Origin: an uncultured Eubacteriales bacterium
GTDB taxonomy: Bacteria; Bacillota; Clostridia; Christensenellales; CAG-138
DNA length: 61,618 nt
Direction of reading: 5' to 3'
Assembly: GCA_902761365.1 (NCBI GenBank)
Contig: CACWJZ010000002.1
Coordinates: forward strand, 1 to 61,618
The translations under genes were made by a program, and so were the position numbers. Shown here one piece after another: positions 44,540-51,861 of this stretch; the stretch's first letter is position 1, and every line of letters starts with the position of its first letter. The notes under the pieces were generated by a model that was not told the DNA's origin, did no database searches, and saw only the letters and a list, made by a program, of their open reading frames with translations.

Positions 44540-45348
44540 TGAATATTCGTTTGGTAGCCCTGGATATAGACGATACCCTGGTGGATCATTCCTCCATCAT
44601 CCCGGAGCGATCCCTGCACGCGCTTCGACAGGCCCAAAAGGAGGGCGTGGAGATCGTGCTGGCCACGGGCCGGGGGTATCTCGGCACGGAGGCCATCCGC
44701 AAGCAGCTGGGGGAGGGGTTCCACTACATCATCTGCTTTGGCGGTGCTTTGGTGGCTGACTATGCTACCGGCGCTCCGCGCATCCACCGGTTCCTCCGGG
44801 AGGAGGACGTGGCTGCCTGCATCCGCATCGCTAACGAGCTGGGGCTTCATGTACAGATCTATCAGGGGGACGAGGTGATCGTCCAGCGCATGAACGAGTT
44901 TGCCCGGCAATACTGCGCCTATCAGAAGCTGCCCTGCCGGGCGGACGAACACCTGTTGGAGCACGATCTTAGCGGCGTGCCCAAGGTGCTGATCTATGCG
45001 CCGCCGGAGCGGGAGGAGGAATACAAGCGCTTGGTAGCCCAGCGGCTGCCGCAGCATCTGCACGCCCTGGGGTCCAAGCCCGGGTTCATCGAGATCGGCG
45101 ACATCACGGTCACCAAGGGGTCTGCCGTGAAGGCTTTGGCGGAGTCCTTGGCCATCCTGCAGGCCGAGACCGCCGCCATCGGCGACAACACCCTGGATCA
45201 GGATATGATCGAGTGGGCCGGGGTGGGCTGCTGTGTGGACAATGGCAAGGAAGCTGTGAAGGAAGTGGCCGATATGATCCTGCCCGCCCAGGCGGAGGAG
45301 GGCGTGGCCTGGTTCCTGGAAAACTATGTGCTGCGGGGTCAGGCCTGA
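44539..45348 (+). CDS. HAD-superfamily phosphatase, Cof type
   Basis: A 269-residue Cof-like (class IIB) haloacid dehalogenase phosphatase. Motif I is DIDDTL with nucleophile Asp9, motif II LATGR near 43, motif III Lys in TKGSAVKAL near 198 and motif IV GDNTLDQDM near 215. Such enzymes act on sugar phosphates, FMN precursors or pyridoxal phosphate; the substrate is not evident. Coupled to folC. Its last ten bases overlap, tail to tail, the radical SAM gene on the other strand, with no terminator between them. Confidence 0.9.
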   Translation: MNIRLVALDIDDTLVDHSSIIPERSLHALRQAQKEGVEIVLATGRGYLGTEAIRKQLGEGFHYIICFGGALVADYATGAPRIHRFLREEDVAACIRIANELGLHVQIYQGDEVIVQRMNEFARQYCAYQKLPCRADEHLLEHDLSGVPKVLIYAPPEREEEYKRLVAQRLPQHLHALGSKPGFIEIGDITVTKGSAVKALAESLAILQAETAAIGDNTLDQDMIEWAGVGCCVDNGKEAVKEVADMILPAQAEEGVAWFLENYVLRGQA

Positions 45349-46229
45349 ACGGTGACCTGGCTGGAGAAGGCTGGCGTATAGGCGAAGGTAGCGGACTGCC
45401 CTTCCTGTATGTAGACGCGGGTGAAACCCAGGTTCAAACAGGCTTCCACCGCTTTTTCATATTCCCGCTTCGTGAGCCGGCGGTTCAACGGCGCTTTCCC
45501 GTCGGGCTGGGGCGTGAACTGATGCATCAGCGAAAGGCAGGTTTCCGTGCCGAAGTGGTCCCGGATGGCGGTCAATACATCTCGGGTATCGAACACACAG
45601 GCGGGCAGAACCAGGTGTCGGATGAGGACACCTTTTTTTGCGCGCACGTTTTCGTCCAAGACCAGTTGTCCACACTGTTCCAGCATCCGACCGATGGCGG
45701 AAAGGGCTGTTTCGTAATAGTGAGGGGCCGAGGAGAACCGGTCCGCCAGCCGCTGATCGTGATATTTGAAGTCCGGAAGCCATATATCCACATATCCTGA
45801 CAACTTATCCACAGTTTCCACAGACATATATCCGTTGGTGTTGTACACGATGGGGAGGGTGAGCCCAGCGTCCTTGGCTATGTCGAGGGCGCGGCAGATG
45901 CCGTTCACATGGGGCGTGGGCGTGACCAGATTGATGTTTTGAGCGCCTATGGTCTGCAGCTCCAGCATGGCTTTCGCCAGGGCCTCCGGGGTAAAAACCT
46001 GGCCCAGCTGCCCGGTCTGCAGCACCTTGTTCTGACAGAATACGCACCGCAGGTTGCAGCCTGAAAAGAACACTGCCCCGGATCCGCCCGTCCCCGAGAT
46101 GCAGGGCTCCTCATAGCGGTGGAGGCCGATGCGGGCGATCCGCATACTGTCGGTGCAGCCGCAGAAGCCCCGCTGGGTCCCAGTCCCACGGTCGACGCTG
46201 CAGCGGCGCGGGCAAAGATCACAGCTCAT
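45339..46229 (-). CDS. Radical SAM protein, PflX-like
   Basis: A 296-residue radical S-adenosylmethionine protein of the PflX group, related to pyruvate-formate-lyase activases. The CX3CX2C cluster is Cys58, Cys62, Cys65 (GCNLRCVFC). An extra N-terminal Cys set (MSCDLCPRRC and GFCGC) could hold a further metal site. TPTPHVNG and YNTNGY are later family segments. The target protein is unknown and no pyruvate formate-lyase gene is adjacent. Its ATG overlaps the stop of the NlpC/P60 gene (ATGA). Confidence 0.88.
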   Translation of the reverse strand: MSCDLCPRRCSVDRGTGTQRGFCGCTDSMRIARIGLHRYEEPCISGTGGSGAVFFSGCNLRCVFCQNKVLQTGQLGQVFTPEALAKAMLELQTIGAQNINLVTPTPHVNGICRALDIAKDAGLTLPIVYNTNGYMSVETVDKLSGYVDIWLPDFKYHDQRLADRFSSAPHYYETALSAIGRMLEQCGQLVLDENVRAKKGVLIRHLVLPACVFDTRDVLTAIRDHFGTETCLSLMHQFTPQPDGKAPLNRRLTKREYEKAVEACLNLGFTRVYIQEGQSATFAYTPAFSSQVTVQA

Positions 46230-47530
46230 GAGGGGCGCCTCCCGCAGACAAAGTTGCGCTCCCAGTAGGATTGATGGAGGCTGCTCTTGACCACCTCGCC
46301 CTTGGAGGAGGAGGCGTGGATCATGGTGCTGCCGCTGATGCAGATGCCGGTATGGTTCACGCTGTCCCTGGAATCGCTCTTGAAGAACACCAGGTCCCCG
46401 GCCTTCAAATCGTCCATGGAGGAGATCAACGTCCAGCTGCTGTTCTGGGAGAAGCCCTTGGCACTCTTGCGGCTGACGCTGTGGCCGCTCTGCTTGAGAC
46501 AATAGTACACGAGACCGGAGCAGTCGAAGCCGTCCGGGCCCTCAGCACTCCACTTGTAGGGCTTGCCCAGCTGGTCCTTAGCAGCTTCGACTACGTTCGA
46601 GTAGGTCCGCACACCGGAGGAGGGCCGCTTCGTTGGCTTCGGGGTGGCGGTCTTTTTGACGGTGGCGCCGGCGGTGACGTCGGGATCATCCGTTTTATGC
46701 TTCGTGGGCTTGGGCGTGGCCCGCTTGGTGGGTTTGGCGGTACGGTCGGAAGTTGGCCGCTTCGTCGCCGTGGGCTTGGGTGTGGGCTCGGGGGTCGGTT
46801 CGTCAGTAGGCAGGACCGGAATGGGCTGCGCGTCCTCAGAGTAGAGGACGGTCCAGGCATCGTAGTCCAGCTCGCCGCTGACGGTCAGCTTGTTGATCGC
46901 CTGGAACATCATGACGGCCTGCTCCGTGTTGGGCCCAAAATACCCGTTGGCCCGGTCGGTATAATATCCCAGCTCCTCCAGCCGCTGCTGCATCCGCAGC
47001 ACGTCGGAGCCCGTGTCCGACCGTTTGATCCGATAGGCCTGGGCGTTGGACCCGTAGAGGGAGGTCTGGGTGGCACTGTCGGCCACACCGGTCTGCTCCA
47101 TATCGCAGGCCCGCTGGAAGAGGATGACGGCGCTGGCAATGGAATCGTTGTATTGAGACCCGGGCACGTCGGAATCCAGATACCCGAGGTCGATCAGCCG
47201 CTTCTGCAGATTCTCCACGGAGGCGTTGTCGTCTCCCAGACGAAGGGTCGTGTAAACGGAAAGGTTGACCACGTCGGAGGGGGGCAGCGTGGGGCCGACG
47301 GAAGGCGTGGGCGTGGGGGGTTCCGTGATCCGCGGCGTGGGGGAGGCGGTAAAGGAGGGGATGGGTGTGTCGGTAGGGATGGGGGAGGCGGCGTCGGCAA
47401 GGTCGCTGACGGACAGGATGTTTCGGGAGACCATGGGCACATAGACCAGGGCCAGGAGGGCACCGAAGCCAAGGATCCCGATCAGGATCCGCGGCAGGAT
47501 ATGGATATAGGGAAGCTTACGTTTCTTCAT
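46226..47530 (-). CDS. Peptidoglycan hydrolase: two PG-binding domains plus NlpC/P60 (paralogue)
   Basis: A 434-residue membrane-anchored hydrolase with the same architecture as the protein at 13178: one N-terminal helix (about 13-33), a Pro/Thr-rich linker, two PG-binding_1 repeats (about 95-160 and 170-232), a Lys/Pro/Thr linker with repeated TPKPTK units, and NlpC/P60 with Cys337 (FDCSGL), His393 (NHTGI) and His405 (MIHAS) as the catalytic triad. The two probably cleave D-glutamyl-DAP stem-peptide bonds and may be used at different stages. GGAGG lies 12 bases upstream of the ATG. Translationally coupled to the radical SAM gene. Confidence 0.92.
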   Translation of the reverse strand: MKKRKLPYIHILPRILIGILGFGALLALVYVPMVSRNILSVSDLADAASPIPTDTPIPSFTASPTPRITEPPTPTPSVGPTLPPSDVVNLSVYTTLRLGDDNASVENLQKRLIDLGYLDSDVPGSQYNDSIASAVILFQRACDMEQTGVADSATQTSLYGSNAQAYRIKRSDTGSDVLRMQQRLEELGYYTDRANGYFGPNTEQAVMMFQAINKLTVSGELDYDAWTVLYSEDAQPIPVLPTDEPTPEPTPKPTATKRPTSDRTAKPTKRATPKPTKHKTDDPDVTAGATVKKTATPKPTKRPSSGVRTYSNVVEAAKDQLGKPYKWSAEGPDGFDCSGLVYYCLKQSGHSVSRKSAKGFSQNSSWTLISSMDDLKAGDLVFFKSDSRDSVNHTGICISGSTMIHASSSKGEVVKSSLHQSYWERNFVCGRRPS

Positions 47531-47552
47531 TCGGATTCTTCGCCTCCATATC

Positions 47553-47581
47553 AGTATACAGGATGCGATCTTTTTCGTCAT
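47553..47581 (-). promoter_or_regulatory. Promoter of the NlpC/P60-radical SAM unit
   Basis: Minus strand ATGACG (47581-47576), 17-bp spacer, TATACT (47558-47553). Confidence 0.6.
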
Positions 47582-47629
47582 GTCCAAAGTTTGAATTTTT
47601 TGCAAAAGGTTCCCATAGGCGGCATTGTG

Positions 47630-47638
47630 TGCTATACT
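47630..47638 (+). promoter_or_regulatory. Extended -10 promoter of the ABC-F operon
   Basis: TGCTATACT; best -35 is TTCCCA at 47610. Start near 47645 leaves only about eight leader bases. Confidence 0.6.
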
Positions 47639-47652
47639 GCATATGGAAAAGT

Positions 47653-49581
47653 ATGGCTATATTGAATGTTGTACAGGTACGGAAGGAGTTCGCCGACAGG
47701 GTCCTCTTTTCCGATATATCGTTTGAGGTGGGGCCGAGGGATCACATCGGTCTCATTGGCGTCAACGGATGCGGCAAATCCACCCTGATCCAGATGATGC
47801 AGGGCCATATCCGGCCGGATGCCGGGTATATCTCCCTCAGCCCCCAGTGCACCGTGGCCTGTGTGGAGCAGCTTCCTCAGCTCTCGGAGGACGTGACGCT
47901 GTATGATTTCGTGCTGGCAGCCCACGAGGAGCTGCTCAGCTGGGAGAAGGAGCTGAACGAGATCGCCCATCGCCTTGAGACCGCGGCCGAGGGGGAGCGC
48001 CATCGGCTCATTGATCGGCAGTACCGGCTCATGGAGCGGTTCCAGCAGGAGGGGGGACTGACCTTTCGGAACATGACCCGCTCCGCCCTGCTGGGCCTTG
48101 GGTTCACGGAGGAGGAGCTGAGCCGGCCCATCGTGCGCTTCAGCGGCGGCCAGGTGGCCAAGGCCATGCTGGCCCGCGCCATTCTGCGAAAGGCGGATCT
48201 GCTGCTCCTGGACGAGCCCACCAACAACCTGGATGTGGCCGCCATCTGCTATCTGCAGGACTTTTTGAGCGGATACAAGGGAGCCTATGTGCTGGTCTCC
48301 CATGACCGCGCGTTCCTGGACGCTTCGGTGAACCGGGTGCTGGAGCTGGAGAACGGCCATCTGATCGCCACCAAAGGGAATTACACCCGGCACGTGGAGC
48401 TGAAGATGGACGAGCGGCAGATCGCCGCCCGCCGGTATCAGCAGACCCTGAAGGAGATAAAACGCATCGAGGGCATCATTGCCCAGCAGCGGCGCTGGAA
48501 CCAGGCTCACAACTTCGTGACCATCGCCTCCAAGGAGAAGCAGATCGAACGGTTGAAGGAGGGGCTGGCGCCCCCGGAAAAGGACCCGGCCGCCATCCAC
48601 TTTCATTTTCGGGGCGCGGAACCATCTGGCAACGAGATCATCGACGTCCGGGATCTGGGGGTGTCCTACGGCGATAAAAAGGTCTTTCAGCATGCCGACC
48701 TGCTCATCTGGAAGGGGCAGACGGTGTGCCTGGTGGGCGCCAACGGCTGTGGTAAGTCCACCTTTTTGAAGGTGCTGACGGGGCAGTTGATGCCGACGGA
48801 GGGTCACTTCCGCCTGGGTGCCGGGGTCAGGCTCGGCTACTTCCAGCAGAACACCGACAGCCTGACGCCGGAGTTCACCATCCTGCAGGAGATGCAGAAC
48901 GCCTTCCCCCACGCACTGGAAGGGGAGCTGCGCAACTACCTGGGCGCGTTCCTGTTCCGGGGGGACGACATCTATAAGCGCATCTCGACCCTGTCCGGCG
49001 GGGAGCGGGCCCGGATAAAGCTGCTGCAGCTGGTATTGAGCGGCGCCAACGTGCTTCTGCTGGACGAGCCCACCAACCACTTCGACATCGCCAGCTGCGA
49101 GGTGCTGGAGCGGGCGTTGGAGGCTTTCGGCGGGACGATCCTGATCGTGACCCACGATCGATACCTGGTGGAGCGCATGGCGGATCGGGTGGTGCTGCTG
49201 GAGAAGGACGGCTTCGTGGAGCCGGAGGAGGACGAGGGCAGCGTCTTCGACCGCCTCATGGTGCGGCCCGTGCAGAAGCAGGAGAAGCCGGCGGCGGAGA
49301 ATCGGAACAATTACTACCTTCGGCAGAAGGAGTATAAAGCGGCCCTGGCTGCCGCGAAACAGGAGATACTGAAGACGGAGCGGGCCATCGAGGACAACGA
49401 GAAGGCCCAGGCCGAAACCGAGGCAGCCATCGAGAAAGCGGAGGCAAGAGGGGCCTTCGAAGAGATGCAGCAGCTGTGCGTCGCTTTGGGGCAGCTTCAG
49501 GAGAAGGAGAGCCTTTTATACGAAGCGTTGGATGCAGCCGAGAATGAAAAAGCCAAATTGGAGAAGGAGGGCGAAGCATGA
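47653..49581 (+). CDS. ABC-F family ATPase
   Basis: A 642-residue soluble twin-ATPase of the ABC-F group, which act on ribosomes as translation factors or antibiotic-protection proteins rather than as transporters. Domain 1 has Walker A GVNGCGKS (36-43), signature FSGGQ and Walker B LLLLDEPTNNLD; a charged linker (about 245-295) follows; domain 2 has GANGCGKS, LSGGE and LLLLDEPTNHFD. The C-terminal 100 residues form a charged coiled coil, as in Uup/YdiF-type members. No transmembrane segments are present. I start at ATG 47653, giving the usual MAILNV N-terminus. It overlaps the following unknown gene by ATGA. Confidence 0.93.
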   Translation: MAILNVVQVRKEFADRVLFSDISFEVGPRDHIGLIGVNGCGKSTLIQMMQGHIRPDAGYISLSPQCTVACVEQLPQLSEDVTLYDFVLAAHEELLSWEKELNEIAHRLETAAEGERHRLIDRQYRLMERFQQEGGLTFRNMTRSALLGLGFTEEELSRPIVRFSGGQVAKAMLARAILRKADLLLLDEPTNNLDVAAICYLQDFLSGYKGAYVLVSHDRAFLDASVNRVLELENGHLIATKGNYTRHVELKMDERQIAARRYQQTLKEIKRIEGIIAQQRRWNQAHNFVTIASKEKQIERLKEGLAPPEKDPAAIHFHFRGAEPSGNEIIDVRDLGVSYGDKKVFQHADLLIWKGQTVCLVGANGCGKSTFLKVLTGQLMPTEGHFRLGAGVRLGYFQQNTDSLTPEFTILQEMQNAFPHALEGELRNYLGAFLFRGDDIYKRISTLSGGERARIKLLQLVLSGANVLLLDEPTNHFDIASCEVLERALEAFGGTILIVTHDRYLVERMADRVVLLEKDGFVEPEEDEGSVFDRLMVRPVQKQEKPAAENRNNYYLRQKEYKAALAAAKQEILKTERAIEDNEKAQAETEAAIEKAEARGAFEEMQQLCVALGQLQEKESLLYEALDAAENEKAKLEKEGEA

Positions 49582-50588
49582 ATTGGGGCGGATTTCCCGT
49601 TGCGTTTCGATTCCCTGTGACGGATTTTTCCATGGAGACCAAGCGGCGTTGCTGGGCCTGCGTGTTGCCGGCCCTCACCTATGCGGATCTCACCGATACG
49701 GCCCTGCAGGAGGCGGAGTCGGCGGAGCTGTTTGACCCAGAGCAGCTCATCTATATCGCCATCGTCGCACCCAAAAGCATTACGCCCAGCCGGAAAAACA
49801 GCCTCCGATGGCGGCAGGACGGGCGGCTCATGAGCTATCTGACCCTATATCAGCCGGCGGTCCAGGAAAACTTTTTGGAGCTGTATACCCACGCGAAGAA
49901 GCTGGCGGACATCGCCCCAGACCGTACCGTCGTGCCCCAGGAGGGCGGCGAAGGGATGCTCCCGGACCGCATCGAACAGCGGGCGCGGCGCCCCTTCGGT
50001 GCGCGAGCTCTGATCCTGCCTAAGGGCGAGCTGCCCTATACGGAGCGGGAGGCATTGTGCCGGAGCACCATGCGGGCCCTGTATGAGAAGGACGACAGCC
50101 TGTATCTTAAAATGCTACCGCTGAGCCCCGGGGGCGAGGGTGCGGTCTTCACGGCGACCGCCTTTCGGCATGGACGCCTGTTTATGGAGATGATCCCGGA
50201 TGCGGGGGGGGAGAAGCGCCGCTGCCTCTTCGGCGTGCTGCCAGGGCGTCAGGTGCTGATCGACGGATTCACCGTGCCGAACATTGAGGATACGCTGAAC
50301 GAAACGTATGGCTTTGGCAGGGCCATTCAAGTGGCGAAGGATAGGGGGTTTTCGGACATCCGTCTCTGCGCCAGAGGGCTGAAGGCCCCGGCCTCAGAGG
50401 CAAAGCCCATGGAGGATCTGGAGGAACTGTACCACCTATCCCGGGAACTGCCCCTGTATGACAGGGTGATCCTGACCGAATACGACGCCAAGGGACAGAT
50501 ACAAACGGAAACCATAGACATAGACAGGAGGGACGAAGCATGCGTATCGTCGATATTATCGAGAAGAAGCGGGACGGCGGAGAACTGA
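49578..50588 (+). CDS. Conserved-looking protein of unknown function (336 aa)
   Basis: I do not recognise a family. The protein is soluble, 336 residues, with no signal peptide or membrane helix. The N-terminus contains a single CWAC pair, the centre a basic ARRPFGARALILPKGELPY stretch and an ALYEKDDSLYLKMLPLSPGGEGA segment, and the C-terminus IDIDRRDE. It overlaps the upstream ABC-F gene by four bases and the downstream phosphorylase gene by 49 bases, so it is locked into the operon. Codon usage looks like its neighbours. The overlap could mean the true C-terminus was extended by loss of an earlier stop. Confidence 0.75.
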   Translation: MNWGGFPVAFRFPVTDFSMETKRRCWACVLPALTYADLTDTALQEAESAELFDPEQLIYIAIVAPKSITPSRKNSLRWRQDGRLMSYLTLYQPAVQENFLELYTHAKKLADIAPDRTVVPQEGGEGMLPDRIEQRARRPFGARALILPKGELPYTEREALCRSTMRALYEKDDSLYLKMLPLSPGGEGAVFTATAFRHGRLFMEMIPDAGGEKRRCLFGVLPGRQVLIDGFTVPNIEDTLNETYGFGRAIQVAKDRGFSDIRLCARGLKAPASEAKPMEDLEELYHLSRELPLYDRVILTEYDAKGQIQTETIDIDRRDEACVSSILSRRSGTAEN

Positions 50589-51859
50589 ACCGGGAGGAGA
50601 TCAAGGAGCTGATCTTGGGGTACGTGCAGGAGCAGGTCCCCGACTATCAGGTGGCTGCCTTTCTCATGGCGGTGGTGTTCCGCGGCATGACGGATCGGGA
50701 AACCGCCATCCTCACGGACGTGATGATGCACAGCGGGGACACGGTGGACCTGTCGCCCCTGCCTGGCATCAAGGTGGACAAGCACTCCACCGGCGGCGTC
50801 GGCGATACCACCACCCTGATCGTGGCGCCCCTGGTGGCTGCCTGCGGCGGCACGGTGGCCAAGATGTCCGGCCGCGGCCTCGGACATACGGGCGGCACCC
50901 TGGACAAGCTGGAATCCATCCCGGGCGTGAACATCGAGCAGCCGTTGGACCGGTTCATGGACATCGTGCGGAAGAACGGTCTCGCCGTCATCGGCCAGTC
51001 TGGGAACCTGGTCCCCGCAGACAAGAAGCTGTACGCCCTTCGGGACGTGACCGCCACCATCGGCAGCACGCCCCTCATCGCCTCCAGTGTCATGAGCAAG
51101 AAGCTGGCCGCCGGGGCGGATGCCATCGTCCTGGACGTGAAGGTGGGCTCCGGTGCCTTTATGCGCACGGTGGAGGACGCCAAAAGGCTGGCCTCCCTGA
51201 TGGTGCGCATCGGCGCGCACCTGGGCCGCCGCTGCGAGGCCATCATCACGGATATGAACCAGCCCCTGGGGCTCGCCGTGGGCAACGCTCTGGAGGTCCA
51301 GGAGGCGGTGAACGTGCTCTCCGGCCTGGTCCCCGAGGACGAGCCCCTGGTGGAGGTGAGTTTGCTGCTGGGCGCCCACATGCTCATGCTCAGCAACATC
51401 GTTTCCACCGAGGAGGAGGGCAAGGAAAAGCTGCTGCAGGCCCTCCGCAGCGGCGCTGGGCTTATGAAGCTCCGCCGCATGATCGAAGCCATGGGCGGCG
51501 ACCCTGCCTATATCGACGCGAATCGGATCAAGGAGCTGTGCCAGGTCCGTAAGCAGGTGAAGGTCTACCCCCTGCAGGATGGCTATCTTTCCGGCCTGGT
51601 GGCAGAGAAGATCGGCATCGCGTCCCAGATGCTGGGCGCGGGCCGAGCCAAGAAGGAGGATCGGATCGATCCGGCAGTAGGTCTCATCATGCACAAGCGG
51701 GTGGGCGACCCCGTGTCTGTGCAGGAGCCCTTCTGCACCCTGTATGTGAACGATGAAAGCCATCTGGAGGAGGCCATCGAACTGCTCCATGAGAGCATGA
51801 CCATATCCACTGACAAGCCGGAGCCTGCGCCGCTGGTGTACGCCATCGTGAAGGAGTGA
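50540..51859 (+). CDS. pdp: Pyrimidine-nucleoside phosphorylase
   Basis: A 439-residue nucleoside phosphorylase of family II that converts uridine, thymidine or deoxyuridine plus phosphate to base and (deoxy)ribose-1-phosphate. MRIVDIIEKKRDG is the usual start; KVDKHSTGGVGDTTTL is the phosphate-binding loop and SGRGLGHTGGTLDKLES the family signature. The C-terminal domain has KVGSGAFM and the barrel-sandwich region. Length fits PyNP/DeoA. AGGAGG at 50525-50530 precedes the ATG inside the upstream gene. Confidence 0.96.
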   Translation: MRIVDIIEKKRDGGELNREEIKELILGYVQEQVPDYQVAAFLMAVVFRGMTDRETAILTDVMMHSGDTVDLSPLPGIKVDKHSTGGVGDTTTLIVAPLVAACGGTVAKMSGRGLGHTGGTLDKLESIPGVNIEQPLDRFMDIVRKNGLAVIGQSGNLVPADKKLYALRDVTATIGSTPLIASSVMSKKLAAGADAIVLDVKVGSGAFMRTVEDAKRLASLMVRIGAHLGRRCEAIITDMNQPLGLAVGNALEVQEAVNVLSGLVPEDEPLVEVSLLLGAHMLMLSNIVSTEEEGKEKLLQALRSGAGLMKLRRMIEAMGGDPAYIDANRIKELCQVRKQVKVYPLQDGYLSGLVAEKIGIASQMLGAGRAKKEDRIDPAVGLIMHKRVGDPVSVQEPFCTLYVNDESHLEEAIELLHESMTISTDKPEPAPLVYAIVKE

Positions 51860-51861
51860 GC

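Noticed and set aside
46620-46800. Repetitive DNA in the second NlpC/P60 gene
   Set aside because: Encodes the TPKPTK linker; no regular spacer-repeat structure.
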